Source: Halochromatium sp. (lineage in GTDB: Bacteria; Pseudomonadota; Gammaproteobacteria; Chromatiales; Chromatiaceae). Taken from it: a stretch of 64,000 nt of DNA. Both the position numbers and the translations under genes were made by a program. The stretch spans positions 55,802-119,801 of the forward strand of contig POWB01000014.1 of assembly GCA_010912705.1 (NCBI GenBank), written 5' to 3'. The notes under the pieces are model-generated. The model made no database searches. It was not told the DNA's origin and saw only the letters and a list, made by a program, of their open reading frames with translations. Below, one piece after another: positions 8,109 through 17,343 of the stretch. How positions within the stretch are numbered: position 1 is the stretch's first letter; each line of letters opens with the position of its first letter.

Positions 8109-11100
8109 ATGATCATCATGGATACTGAACGGCATCTCATCTCCAACCTCAGCACTAGCACCCAGACGCTGCTCGAGCATCTGCCGATTGGCATGGCCAT
8201 TGTGACTCTAGAGTCTACGCCCAGGGTCATCCTATTCAATGCTCAGGCCCAGCGTAGCTTCGGCTACAGCTTGGCAGACATCCCCACAGTCGCGCATTGG
8301 TCGCAGCTAGCCTATCCGGATGAGAACTACCGACGCGAGATTTTCACGAGTTGGGATGCCGCTGTTGAGCGCGCCGTCACCGAGACCGGCAGCGTGGAAT
8401 CGATGGAGGCCTGTGTCACGTCGAAAGACGGGCGCACCGTCCCCACCCTGTTCAACGCCATCGTGCTCGAAGACCGTCTCGTGGTCGCTATGGTCGACAT
8501 CAGCGCACTTCGACAGGCCGAGCATGAACTGCGCTCTGCCCGTGCCGCGCTGGAGCGCACCGCCTTCGAGGTCACCGAGAACATTCCCGTCGGCACCTAC
8601 ACCATGGTCCTGCCGCCGGGCGCCGCCCTGGCCCACTTCTCGTTCATGAGCGAACGCTTCCTGGCGCTCTGCGGGCTCGATCGCGAGACCGCCGCAGCCG
8701 ACCCGCTGAAGGCCTTTGCTTGCGTGCATCCCGACGACTACGAACGCTGGGTGCAGACCAATGCCGAGGCCTTCGCCAATAAGCAGCCTTTCACCGGCGA
8801 GACCCGTGTCATCGTCGATGGCCAAGAGCGATGGATCAGGGCCGAATCCAGGCCCCGCGAACGCGCCGATGGCTCGACGGTCTGGGAAGGGGTGCTCATC
8901 GACATCACTGAGCGCAAGCAGTACGAGGCCCAGCTTACCCAGGCGCAGGCCGATGCCGAGGCCGCCAATCAGGCCAAGAGCGCCTTTTTGGCAAACATGA
9001 GCCACGAGATCCGCACCCCGATGACCAGCATTATCGGTCTCGCCCAGCTGTTGCTGCGCGCCGAACTCGAGCGTGCACAGCGCGACCTGGTCGAAAAGAT
9101 TGAGCGCTCAGCGCAGTCGCTGCTCGGCATCCTCAACGACATCCTGGATGTTTCCAAGATCGAGGCTGGCAAGCTGACCGTCGATCAGACTCCGTTCGAT
9201 GCCCGCCAGATCGTTTCTGAGGTTCTGCAGCTGCTCGTACTCAGCACTGAAGAGAAGCAGATCAAGCTGCATGTCGACATTGACCCAGCGTTGGCGCCGC
9301 GCTATCTCGGTGACCCGCTGCGGCTCAAACAGGTACTGACCAATCTGCTCGGCAATGCCATTAAGTTTACCCATCAAGGCTCGGTGCACTTGAGCCTGCG
9401 CCCCGGCACGCATGGCCAGCTGTGCTTTGCGATCCGCGACACCGGTATCGGCATCAGCGTCGAGCAACGGCAACGGTTGTTCGAGCCCTTCGCCCAGGCC
9501 GATACCAGCAGAACACGCCAATACGGAGGCACTGGACTTGGGCTCGCCGTGAGCAAGCAGCTGATTGAGCTGATGGGCGGACAGATTAGCCTCGAGAGCA
9601 CTCCCGGACAGGGCAGCTGCTTTCGCTTCGAGATTGCCGCCGAAGCGCTTCCGGCAGCCGATCCTACAGCCGAAACCGCCCCCGGATTTGCTTCAGAGGC
9701 AGGCTCCGAGCCCCCTGACAGCGCATCAGCGCAGCCGCCTTCTGCGTTGGTAGGACACCGACTATTGCTCGCTGAGGACACCCCGATCAATCAACAGATC
9801 GTCTGCGGCCTGCTCGCTGATACTGGACTGCTGATCGAGGTCGTCGACAACGGCCAGCAGGCGCTTGAGCGCTTTCAGGCCATGGCCAGGAGCCCAAGCC
9901 AACGGCCTGATCTGATCTTGATGGACATCCAGATGCCGGTTCTGGATGGCTACGAGGCCGCCCGCCAGATCCGCGCCCTTGATGCCGAGATCCCGATCAT
10001 CGCGCTGACCGCCCACGCCTACCCCGACGATATTGAGAAGGCCCGGGCAGCCGGCATGAATGCCCACCTCAGCAAGCCAATCGACATCCGCCAGCTAAAG
10101 GCGCTGCTAGGCCGTTTCCTGCTGCAGGAGCCGAGGCATGAGGTGGCCATCGCGGATCTTGGAAGCAACGCACAGGTCGAGAGCAACCTAAGGTCTGCAC
10201 AGAGCAGACAGGCTGCAGCCAGCGCCACTGAGCCGTCGACGACCGCCTTTGCCGACGCCGACCAGCGCTCATCAACCTTTCCCGACATTCCCGGGATCGA
10301 CCGCGAGCGCGCCTGCCTGATGATGGATCAAGATCCGGCACGCTTTCTCGGCTTCCTCAACCGCTTCTGCGAGGACTTTGCCGATGCCGCCGCGCAGATC
10401 CGCCAAGCGCTGACCGCGGGCGATCCGAACGCGGCTGCCCAGCAACTCCACCAACTCCACGGTATCGCCGGTCAACTCGGTGCACGCGCGCTGGCCCAGA
10501 GCGCTGCCGAACTCGAGCACAGTATCCACCACAGCGAACAGGTGCTGGATGCGCTACTTGCTAACTTTGCCACCCAACTCCAGAACCTGATCAGTGCTAG
10601 CGCGCCTTGGCGTCAACGCCTGCCCGCCACGCCATTCACGGCCGGCGCCAGCACCAGTGATGCCAACTCGCACCAACTGCTGATCGTCGATGACAGCCCG
10701 CTGGCCATCGAATTCTTGTGCAGCGTCCTAGCCGACATGGGCAAGATCTCCATCGCCACCAGCGGCGACCAAGCCCTGGTCAAGGCCGCACAGACGCGCT
10801 TCGACCTGGTGCTGCTCGATGCCCGCATGCCAGGGCTAGATGGCTTCGAGACCTGCACCCTGCTGCACCGCGATCATCCTGAAATCCCGATCATCTTTGT
10901 CACCGCCGAGCAAGATAGCGATAGCGAGGTGCGCGCGCTGCAAGCCGGCGCCTTGGATTTCATCAGCAAGCCCTACAACCCACCTGTGGTTCGCGCACGC
11001 GTCGGCGTCTACCTGACGCTAAAAGCACAGACCGATCGCTTGCGTGAGAGCGAGGCACGCTACGCGCGTGCCGTGCGCGGCACCTCCGATGGACTCTGGG

Positions 11101-11987
11101 AATGGCTGATACCAACTGGTGAAGCCTATATCTCTCCTCGCTACAAGGAACTGCTGGGCTACACCGAGGCCGAGATCGACGATAGCCTCGAGAGCTTCCA
11201 AGCCTTGCTGCATCCTGAAGACCGGCATCGGGTCGATCGCGCCCATCAGGCCCATCTCGAGCGGCGGGTTCCCTTCGACATCGAATTTCGCCTCCGCACT
11301 AAGGCCGGCCATTATCGTTGGTTTCGCTCCCGCGCCCAGGCCGAATGGGACCGCAACGGCTGCCCGATCCGCATGGCTGGAGCCGTCTCCGACATCACCG
11401 AGCGCAAACGCGCTGAAGTCGACCTATTACGCGCCAAGGAGGAGGCCGAGCAGGCTAACCGCGCCCTGCAGGCCGCCAACACCGCGCTCAACCAGTTGGC
11501 CACCACCGACCGCCTGACCGGTGTCGCCAACCGGCGCTTCTTCGAGACCGAGGCCGAGACCGCCATCCGTCAGGCCGAACGCTTTGGTACCCCGCTATCA
11601 CTGCTACTGTTCGATATCGATCACTTCAAGATGATCAATGATCGACATGGGCATCTGATCGGCGATCAGGTGCTCATTGAGGTCACTCGGCGCGCTCAGA
11701 GCCGCCTGCGCGAGATCGATATCCTGGCGCGTTGGGGCGGCGAGGAGTTTGTCGTCCTCCTCCAGCACACCCATCGAGAAGATGCCGCCAAGCTCGCTGA
11801 GCGTCTCCGCACCCATCTCGCCGAGACGCCAGTACCCAAGGTTGGGCAGGTGACCGCCAGCTTTGGCGTTGCCGAATGGAGGCCCAGCGATAACCTTGAT
11901 CAGTGGATCAAGTGCGCCGATGACAGTCTCTATACGGCTAAGCGCCAGGGGCGCAACCAGGTCGCGGTCTACAGCGACCAACCCTGA
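8109..11987 (+). CDS. Hybrid histidine kinase with two REC domains, Hpt, PAS domains and a GGDEF output
   Basis: About 1292 residues, cytoplasmic, with no membrane segment. Order: PAS (about 15-120), PAS/PAC (130-270), H-box MSHEIRTPM near 297, ATPase with GGTGLGLAVS, REC with LILMDIQMP (about 604), Hpt with LHQLHGIAGQLGA (about 780), a second REC with LLDARMPGLDG (about 904), PAS/PAC (980-1100), and GGDEF with GGEEF near 1207. RxxD five residues before GGEEF is an intact product-inhibition site, so active c-di-GMP synthesis is expected. The start is uncertain: ATG 8109 or 8118, or GTG 8079 with GACAGG eight bases upstream. One protein would link a phosphorelay to second-messenger synthesis. 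Confidence 0.9.
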   Translation: MIIMDTERHLISNLSTSTQTLLEHLPIGMAIVTLESTPRVILFNAQAQRSFGYSLADIPTVAHWSQLAYPDENYRREIFTSWDAAVERAVTETGSVESMEACVTSKDGRTVPTLFNAIVLEDRLVVAMVDISALRQAEHELRSARAALERTAFEVTENIPVGTYTMVLPPGAALAHFSFMSERFLALCGLDRETAAADPLKAFACVHPDDYERWVQTNAEAFANKQPFTGETRVIVDGQERWIRAESRPRERADGSTVWEGVLIDITERKQYEAQLTQAQADAEAANQAKSAFLANMSHEIRTPMTSIIGLAQLLLRAELERAQRDLVEKIERSAQSLLGILNDILDVSKIEAGKLTVDQTPFDARQIVSEVLQLLVLSTEEKQIKLHVDIDPALAPRYLGDPLRLKQVLTNLLGNAIKFTHQGSVHLSLRPGTHGQLCFAIRDTGIGISVEQRQRLFEPFAQADTSRTRQYGGTGLGLAVSKQLIELMGGQISLESTPGQGSCFRFEIAAEALPAADPTAETAPGFASEAGSEPPDSASAQPPSALVGHRLLLAEDTPINQQIVCGLLADTGLLIEVVDNGQQALERFQAMARSPSQRPDLILMDIQMPVLDGYEAARQIRALDAEIPIIALTAHAYPDDIEKARAAGMNAHLSKPIDIRQLKALLGRFLLQEPRHEVAIADLGSNAQVESNLRSAQSRQAAASATEPSTTAFADADQRSSTFPDIPGIDRERACLMMDQDPARFLGFLNRFCEDFADAAAQIRQALTAGDPNAAAQQLHQLHGIAGQLGARALAQSAAELEHSIHHSEQVLDALLANFATQLQNLISASAPWRQRLPATPFTAGASTSDANSHQLLIVDDSPLAIEFLCSVLADMGKISIATSGDQALVKAAQTRFDLVLLDARMPGLDGFETCTLLHRDHPEIPIIFVTAEQDSDSEVRALQAGALDFISKPYNPPVVRARVGVYLTLKAQTDRLRESEARYARAVRGTSDGLWEWLIPTGEAYISPRYKELLGYTEAEIDDSLESFQALLHPEDRHRVDRAHQAHLERRVPFDIEFRLRTKAGHYRWFRSRAQAEWDRNGCPIRMAGAVSDITERKRAEVDLLRAKEEAEQANRALQAANTALNQLATTDRLTGVANRRFFETEAETAIRQAERFGTPLSLLLFDIDHFKMINDRHGHLIGDQVLIEVTRRAQSRLREIDILARWGGEEFVVLLQHTHREDAAKLAERLRTHLAETPVPKVGQVTASFGVAEWRPSDNLDQWIKCADDSLYTAKRQGRNQVAVYSDQP

Positions 11988-12005
11988 TTATCGGCGCATC
12001 CATAA

Positions 12006-12050
12006 GATGGCGGACGCGCCTCAATACCGATACGCCGACTCGATTCGACC
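12006..12050. repeat. Right copy of 45-bp perfect direct repeat
   Basis: Same sequence and orientation as 4962-5006, 7044 bases apart. It spans the last codons of the ClC gene (stop at 12021) on the minus strand. On the plus strand it still carries a 21-codon open stretch, starting MADAPQYRYADS and ending at 12069, that matches the patatin C terminus. Confidence 0.95.
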
Positions 12051-13763
12051 CCGCGTCAGCACGCCATAGATGTGGTTGATGCCAGGCGCGATGGGGCGGG
12101 TCACATAGAGCGCCTCCGCGCCCTCGCGATTGAGGATGTCCAGGGCCTCCTGCAGTGTCGCCTGCAGATGCACCGGAGCGAGCTCGCGACGGTCGGCAGG
12201 GATCTCCAGCAGGTCGATCTCTTCGGCCTGCTCAGCTTGTGAGAGATGGCTGGCAATGGCGATACCAGGCATGGCAAAGGCCGGCTTGCCGTCACGGTCG
12301 ACGATGATCCAATCTAGGTTCTCGCCCATCAGGCGCTGTGCCTGCTCGCGGCTGAGCCGGGCCTCTTGGCGCGAGAAGCGGGTGTTCATGGCGCTGGTCA
12401 CGCCGCTACGGCGCAGCATCGCGACCACCGGATTGGCACGATAATCCAAGCCGTTAGCCCTGAGCATGGTCACGAACAACGAGTCTTTTCGGAAGAGCTG
12501 CTTGCTGGTGACCGCGGCCAGGATGATGGTCAGCATGCCCGGCATGATGACGCCGGGGCTATGGGTCAGCTCGACCACCGCCGTCAACGCCGCCAGTGGT
12601 GCCTGCAGGCTAGCGCCCATCATGGCGCCCATGCCCAGCAGGGCGTAAAAGCTGGCGTGCGATGTATCAGCGCCCGTCAAGCTGGCCGCCATCACGCCGG
12701 TCAGATGGCCGACAGTGGCGCCCATGAAGAGCGCCGGCCCGATGGTGCCGCCCGGGATGCCGAGGCCAACGCTGGTCGAGGTCGCCAACAGCTTGGCGAT
12801 CAGCAGCACGAGTAGAAAGGTCCAGGGCAGCGTCTGCGTCAGCAGGTCGCCCAGCGAGTCATAGCCAAGCCCCATGACCTCGGGGACCAGGACGCCAAAG
12901 GTACCCGCGGCCAGACCCGCGAAGCAGACGCGCGTGAAGAAACTGAGCGGCTTGCTGGCGCTGGCGATCGACTGCAAGAGCTGGATATAGGCGGCGGAGA
13001 CAGCGCCGGCGAAGAGACCGAGCAGCAACACCGGCAGCAGATCCGACAGCGAGGTGAGCAAGAAGGGCGGGATGGCAAAGGTCGGGGCGCTGCCGAACAG
13101 CCACACCGAGAGCGCGTTGGCGCTGACAGCGGCGAGAATGATGGGGATGAAGCCAGTGATGCTGTACTCGAGCGCCAGCACCTCCAGGGCAAAGATGACG
13201 CCCGCGAGCGGCGTATTGAACGAGGCCGAGATCCCTGCCGCGGTGCCGCAGGCGACCATGGTGCGGATGCTGTTATTCGGCAGACTCAGCCACTGGCCGA
13301 TCAGGCTGCCACCGGCCGCGCCGAGATAGACATGCGGCCCCTCGCGCCCGACTGAGTGGCCACTGATGATGGCGATGGCCGCGCCCAGGAACTGCAGCAC
13401 GAAGCCTCGCAGGGTCATGTGGCCCTGATGGTATTCCATGCGCTCCAGCACGCGGGCGACGCCGAGCACATAGATGCCCTTGGCAAAGCGCAGGAATAGC
13501 AGCCCGATCAGTACCGCGCCCAGTACCGGCAGCAGAAAGCGCCACAGCGGCGCGATGGCCTCGTAGTTCTCGCCATGATCGGGAAGCATGACCGCCTGCG
13601 TCCCCTCCACGGCGAGACGAAAGACGACGATGACGATCCCCGTTGCGAGGCCGGTGACGAGTCCGAGCAGCGCATGTGAGAATAATGCGTCCGGCCGCGC
13701 CAGCTGCAGTCGCAGCCGCTCTAGGTTCGGCCGCCGTCCGTGCATGAAGCTTCGTTTGCCCAT
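12021..13763 (-). CDS. ClC-type chloride channel/antiporter with C-terminal CBS domains
   Basis: Inner-membrane chloride transporter of 580 residues. The anion-pathway signatures GHSVGREGPHV (with the gating Glu, near residue 140) and GIPGGTIGP (near 340) are both present. Around ten to twelve hydrophobic helices fill residues 30-430, followed by a soluble CBS-like tail of about 130 residues, which in this family may bind nucleotides. The last codons lie in the right copy of the 45-bp repeat, and the protein ends in GRIESAYRY. Whether it is a channel or an H+/Cl- exchanger is not decided here. Confidence 0.92.
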   Translation of the reverse strand: MGKRSFMHGRRPNLERLRLQLARPDALFSHALLGLVTGLATGIVIVVFRLAVEGTQAVMLPDHGENYEAIAPLWRFLLPVLGAVLIGLLFLRFAKGIYVLGVARVLERMEYHQGHMTLRGFVLQFLGAAIAIISGHSVGREGPHVYLGAAGGSLIGQWLSLPNNSIRTMVACGTAAGISASFNTPLAGVIFALEVLALEYSITGFIPIILAAVSANALSVWLFGSAPTFAIPPFLLTSLSDLLPVLLLGLFAGAVSAAYIQLLQSIASASKPLSFFTRVCFAGLAAGTFGVLVPEVMGLGYDSLGDLLTQTLPWTFLLVLLIAKLLATSTSVGLGIPGGTIGPALFMGATVGHLTGVMAASLTGADTSHASFYALLGMGAMMGASLQAPLAALTAVVELTHSPGVIMPGMLTIILAAVTSKQLFRKDSLFVTMLRANGLDYRANPVVAMLRRSGVTSAMNTRFSRQEARLSREQAQRLMGENLDWIIVDRDGKPAFAMPGIAIASHLSQAEQAEEIDLLEIPADRRELAPVHLQATLQEALDILNREGAEALYVTRPIAPGINHIYGVLTRGRIESAYRY

Positions 13764-13942
13764 GAGGCTGAGGCTCTTTATGGGTTCCAGGCAGGTCTAC
13801 CTTCGTCAACCGGAAGTTTGTGCAGGCTGCTACAGTTAGAGCGCTAAGTTACTGTTTTTAAATGCAGGTATTGTATTTCGTACCCGTAAAATTTCCGAGC
13901 TTGGCGGGCTTCCTGAATACCAGATTTTCGATTCGTAGCAAC

Positions 13943-15373
13943 TTAATCCCAGCTAAGCGCCCCACCGGTCTGATACTCGGTCACGCGAGTCTCGAAGAAG
14001 TTCTTCTCCTTCTTCAGGTCCAGTACCTCGGACATCCAGGGGAAGGGGTTACTGGCGCCAGGATACTGCTCCGGTAGCCCGATCTGAGCGCAACGCCGAT
14101 TGGCGATAAACTGCAGGTATTCCTCAAACATCGGTGCGTTGAGGCCCAACACCCCGCGCGGCATGGTCTCCTGGGCATATTCGGCCTCGAGCTGCACCGC
14201 GTCGCGGATCATGCTGATCAGCTCCTGTTTGAAGCTGTCGGTCCACAGGTGGGGGTTCTCGATCTTGATCTGATTGATCACGTCGATGCCGAAATTCATG
14301 TGCATCGACTCATCGCGCAGGATGTACTGGAACTGCTCGGCGGTGCCGGTCATCTTGTTGCGCCGGCCCATGCTCAGCACTTGTACGAAGCCGACATAGA
14401 AGAAGATGCCCTCGAAGATGATGTAGAAGGCAACCAGCTCGCGCAGCAGCTTTTGATCGTTTTCTTGCGTGCCCGTATGGAAGTGCGGATCAGCCAGGTA
14501 TTGGGTGTAGGGCAGCGCCCACTCGGCCTTGCGCGCGACCGAGGGCACCTCGCGGTACATGTTGAAGATCTCGCCCTCGTCTAGCCCCAACGACTCGACC
14601 ACGTATTGGTAGGCGTGGGTGTGCAGCGCCTCCTCGAAGGCCTGGCGCAGCAGGTACTGGCGGCACTCGGGGTTGGTGATATGGCGATAGACCGCGAGCA
14701 CCAGGTTGTTGGCAACTAGCGAGTCGGCGGTGGAGAAGAAGCCGAGGTTGCGCTTGATGATGGTGCGCTCGTCATCGGTGAGGCCGTTCGGGTTCTTCCA
14801 GAGCGCGATGTCCGCGTTCATGTTGATCTCTTGCGGCATCCAGTGATTGGCGCAAGCATCAAGATACTTCTGCCAAGCCCAGTCGTACTTGAAGGGCACG
14901 AGCTGGTTGAGGTCGGCGTGGCAGTTGATGATGCGCTTGTCGTCGACGCGGATGCGACCAGCGCCGATCTCCAGGTTCTCTAGGCCAGTGGCGCCACCTT
15001 CGGCATTGGCGTCGAACGCCGGCGCGGCTGGCTGCGAGCGCAGGCTCTCGTCGTCGAGCAGCGCCGGCTGGATTGGTGTCGGATTTGGGTTGACCATTGG
15101 AGCCTGGCCAGCGGTGGCCATCAGCGCCTCGTTGGAGACGATGCCTCGACCGGGTCGCACCGGATCCTTATTGGCTAGGGAGATCGCGGGCGCAGCGTTG
15201 GGCAGCGCGAAGTCGTCGTCGCGATAGACGTCGCGTGCAGCAGCCTGGTCTTCATCATCCGAGCCGAACAGACCTTGAGCCTCCGGCAGGGCCTCATGAT
15301 CCTGCGGTGGGCGGCGCTTACTTGCGGCAGACGCAGGACCGGCGTTGGCGAGGGGATCATCCCAGTTCAGCAT
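13943..15373 (-). CDS. nrdB: Ribonucleoside-diphosphate reductase beta subunit (class Ia)
   Basis: Makes the diiron-tyrosyl radical for dNTP synthesis with NrdA. It has 476 residues, about 100 more than E. coli NrdB. The extra length is an acidic, Ala/Pro-rich and probably disordered N terminus that begins MLNWDDPLA. Ligands are visible: Asp in [18 protein letters not shown] (Glu, His, and radical Tyr seven residues after the Glu), FEGIFF, and RDESMH. The C terminus, GGALSWD, is the tail that docks on NrdA. nrdA lies about 2 kb upstream on the same strand with four unrelated genes between. No NrdR box was seen directly upstream, so nrdB may depend on readthrough. Confidence 0.96.
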   Translation of the reverse strand: MLNWDDPLANAGPASAASKRRPPQDHEALPEAQGLFGSDDEDQAAARDVYRDDDFALPNAAPAISLANKDPVRPGRGIVSNEALMATAGQAPMVNPNPTPIQPALLDDESLRSQPAAPAFDANAEGGATGLENLEIGAGRIRVDDKRIINCHADLNQLVPFKYDWAWQKYLDACANHWMPQEINMNADIALWKNPNGLTDDERTIIKRNLGFFSTADSLVANNLVLAVYRHITNPECRQYLLRQAFEEALHTHAYQYVVESLGLDEGEIFNMYREVPSVARKAEWALPYTQYLADPHFHTGTQENDQKLLRELVAFYIIFEGIFFYVGFVQVLSMGRRNKMTGTAEQFQYILRDESMHMNFGIDVINQIKIENPHLWTDSFKQELISMIRDAVQLEAEYAQETMPRGVLGLNAPMFEEYLQFIANRRCAQIGLPEQYPGASNPFPWMSEVLDLKKEKNFFETRVTEYQTGGALSWD

Positions 15374-15481
15374 GCGGTGGTACTCCGTGGTCGTGATGGT
15401 CAGTGGGCAAAGGGTTCAGCGGGGTGCTCAAATCGGAAGTAGTGAGGGGACAGTTTCTGACGCTGGAGCGCGATGCCAGAC

Positions 15482-15531
15482 TGGTCCGCGCTACATCAGT
15501 CGGTGCTGGTCCGGGCTGCATCAGTCGGTGT
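15482..15531. repeat. 25-bp imperfect tandem duplication at the 3' end of psiE
   Basis: Two adjacent 25-base units (15482-15506 and 15507-15531) differ at three positions. The second unit contains the end of psiE. This looks like a local duplication between psiE and nrdB. Confidence 0.85.
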
Positions 15532-16069
15532 TTGCTTTGGTCTTACTGCCGGGTAAGAGGGAGCTAGCCGCGACTGGCGGTTGATCATTGGCTGCGGCAT
15601 CGCGATCAGCCAGCGAGATCAGCCAGTAGGTGATGCCAAGGCCAACGACGATCACACCCATGCCGACCAGATCGAGCGCGCTGTATTCGGCCATATCGAG
15701 GATGATGATCTTTCGTGCGATGGCCATGATCGCGGTCGCCACCACCAGCTTCATCGGGAACACATCCGACCGGATATAGAGCCTGATGTTCGAGAAGATC
15801 TCGTAGGCGATCAGCACCGCGAGGAAGGCACCAAAGGTCTTGATGATGTCTGGAATCAGGAAATAGGGTGGCTGGATCAGATTGAGGAAGATGGTGTGGA
15901 GCACGCTGATCACGCCAACGATGATCACGAACACCATCGCGATGGCGAGCACATAGGCGGCGAGACGCATGACTCGATGCAGCCAGCGCAGGATCGGGTC
16001 TTGCTCGTTGGTGGGTAGCTCGTCGTGACCAGTTGTGTTGTGGTCGCTGTTCTGGTTGGCGTTGATCAT
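15521..16069 (-). CDS. psiE: PsiE-family inner-membrane protein
   Basis: A 182-residue protein with about four membrane helices, starting near residues 35-60 and 80-100. The segments IRLYIRSDVFPMKLV and ARKIIILD are typical of the PsiE (phosphate-starvation-inducible E) family, whose biochemical function is unknown. It starts 4 bases after the lipoprotein gene stop, so the two are probably in one operon. No Pho box was recognised. Confidence 0.85.
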   Translation of the reverse strand: MINANQNSDHNTTGHDELPTNEQDPILRWLHRVMRLAAYVLAIAMVFVIIVGVISVLHTIFLNLIQPPYFLIPDIIKTFGAFLAVLIAYEIFSNIRLYIRSDVFPMKLVVATAIMAIARKIIILDMAEYSALDLVGMGVIVVGLGITYWLISLADRDAAANDQPPVAASSLLPGSKTKANTD

Positions 16070-16073
16070 CAGA

Positions 16074-16883
16074 TCACTGCTCCTGATTCGGGAAGAGGTC
16101 CGGGTTTAGCACGGCGCTGAGCGCGGAGTAAGGCAGCAGCACGCGTGTGATACCAATCGCATAGGGGCCGATCTGATATTGGCCAAAGACCACCTCAATG
16201 CCTTCGGCGATTGGCAGTAGCACCTGATAGTTCTCGGGCTCGGGTGCCGTGCCGCGCACGAGCCAATCATCATCAGACTCAAAGGGCTCGCGCTTGATGA
16301 GCGCCTTGTAGCTGGCATCGGAAAGACGTTGTAGCCAGTCGCTGTTAGGCTTGAAGAGGCCAGACACGGGGATTGGATCACCGCTCTGGCGGCTCAGTAT
16401 CAAGGCTCGGTTCTCGGTCCCGCCGTGGGCGCCGCCGGTGAAACGGTAGGTCTCAAGATCGATGGTCAAGAAGACCGGACCTTGGTAGAGCAGCTCGCCG
16501 GTGATCGAGAGTCCCCAGGGCGGGCCGAGATGCTCGCCGTCGCTGTCTATGAGAAAGGTTTGGTACTGGTCGCGAAACGCGTCGATCTGGCTCAGTACCT
16601 GTTGCTCGACGAGGCGATTCGCCGCGTTGACGTCGGTGGCAGGCTCGCCGTCTGTGTCGCTCAGCTGAACGAATTGCGCGGCGATCTCGATCATCGGACC
16701 GTCTTGGGTCAGACGCACCAGACCATCCTCGTGCGTCACCTCGACCGGACCGATCTCTGAGGCCATGCTGAGGTTGCCGCAGGCTGAGACCAGAAGCAGG
16801 GCGGCAAGCGCGGTGCGCCAAAAAACAGGTGCTGTCACCGGTTTGCTCGATGTTGCTCTTTGGGGCTCGGTCGAAAGGTTCAT
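16074..16883 (-). CDS. Putative lipoprotein with DUF4163/DUF3298 (PdaC/RsiV-like) domains
   Basis: A 269-residue envelope protein. The signal peptide ends in the lipobox LVSAC near residue 35, predicting a lipid anchor. The body resembles DUF4163/DUF3298 proteins, including the marker FTGGAHGGTENRA. In Gram-positive relatives these domains occur in the anti-sigma factor RsiV and the deacetylase PdaC; in Gram-negatives the role is unknown. ATG 16883 is chosen because GAGG stands nine bases upstream. It begins one base after the hicB stop, so it is probably read with the toxin-antitoxin genes. Confidence 0.75.
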   Translation of the reverse strand: MNLSTEPQRATSSKPVTAPVFWRTALAALLLVSACGNLSMASEIGPVEVTHEDGLVRLTQDGPMIEIAAQFVQLSDTDGEPATDVNAANRLVEQQVLSQIDAFRDQYQTFLIDSDGEHLGPPWGLSITGELLYQGPVFLTIDLETYRFTGGAHGGTENRALILSRQSGDPIPVSGLFKPNSDWLQRLSDASYKALIKREPFESDDDWLVRGTAPEPENYQVLLPIAEGIEVVFGQYQIGPYAIGITRVLLPYSALSAVLNPDLFPNQEQ

Positions 16884-16884
16884 T

Positions 16885-17106
16885 TTAGGCAACCTCGCTC
16901 ATAGGGCGGATCTTTGGCACTGGGAGTACGCGATTCTCTGCTTTGAAATGATTCACGACATCCTGCACGACCTCGCAAAGCTCAGCATAGAGCTCGACTG
17001 GGTCGTCACCATGTATTCCAGTGATGAGGTCAGGGCATTTCCCGATATACACTTGATCTTCATCACTCCACTCCACCCACTTGTGGTATTGATCGAAATC
17101 TTTCAT
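16885..17106 (-). CDS. hicB: HicB-like antitoxin (short form)
   Basis: A 73-residue protein of the HicB partial RNase H-like fold, with the early strand region VYIGKCPDLITGIHGDDPVE. It should neutralise the HicA toxin encoded just upstream. It is shorter than most HicB antitoxins and lacks an evident DNA-binding domain, so it may not regulate its own operon. Its start overlaps the hicA stop by four bases (ATGA), the usual coupling. Confidence 0.85.
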   Translation of the reverse strand: MKDFDQYHKWVEWSDEDQVYIGKCPDLITGIHGDDPVELYAELCEVVQDVVNHFKAENRVLPVPKIRPMSEVA

Positions 17107-17306
17107 TTGCTCACCGTTGCGATTGCCTGCGCGACTTGCTTCTCTTGATAACGTCTCGCGTCGTCGCCGAGTTTGCCGCTGACGGTCACCACGCCCGGAT
17201 ACTTTGGATGCACAAGTTTCCGGTGGGAGCCTTTGCCTGCACCTTGGATCTCTTCAAAGCCTGATTTCTTGAGTGCTGTCAGCAGGTCACGAATTTTCTG
17301 CGGCAT
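17103..17306 (-). CDS. hicA: HicA-like mRNA interferase toxin
   Basis: A 67-residue HicA protein with a double-stranded-RNA-binding-like fold. It has the N-terminal helix KIRDLLTALKKSGFEE and the catalytic His in KGSHRKLVHP. HicA toxins cleave mRNA in a ribosome-independent way. AAGG lies about nine bases before the ATG. It starts 37 bases after the nrdA stop, so it may be transcribed with ribonucleotide reductase. Confidence 0.88.
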   Translation of the reverse strand: MPQKIRDLLTALKKSGFEEIQGAGKGSHRKLVHPKYPGVVTVSGKLGDDARRYQEKQVAQAIATVSK

Positions 17307-17343
17307 TGATGAACCTTACTTGTGTGCTTGAACGAAACGTTCA

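Larger units (their letters stand above)
5007..12005. other. 7-kb segment bounded by direct repeats, carrying two hybrid kinases
   Basis: The stretch between the repeat copies contains only two divergently transcribed hybrid sensor kinases. Joining the left flank of the left copy to the right flank of the right copy recreates a patatin gene ending 49 bases inside a convergent ClC gene. That is the expected layout before insertion. No integrase, transposase or terminal inverted repeat was found inside, so the mechanism is unknown. Insertion is inference; the repeat is directly seen. Confidence 0.5.
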
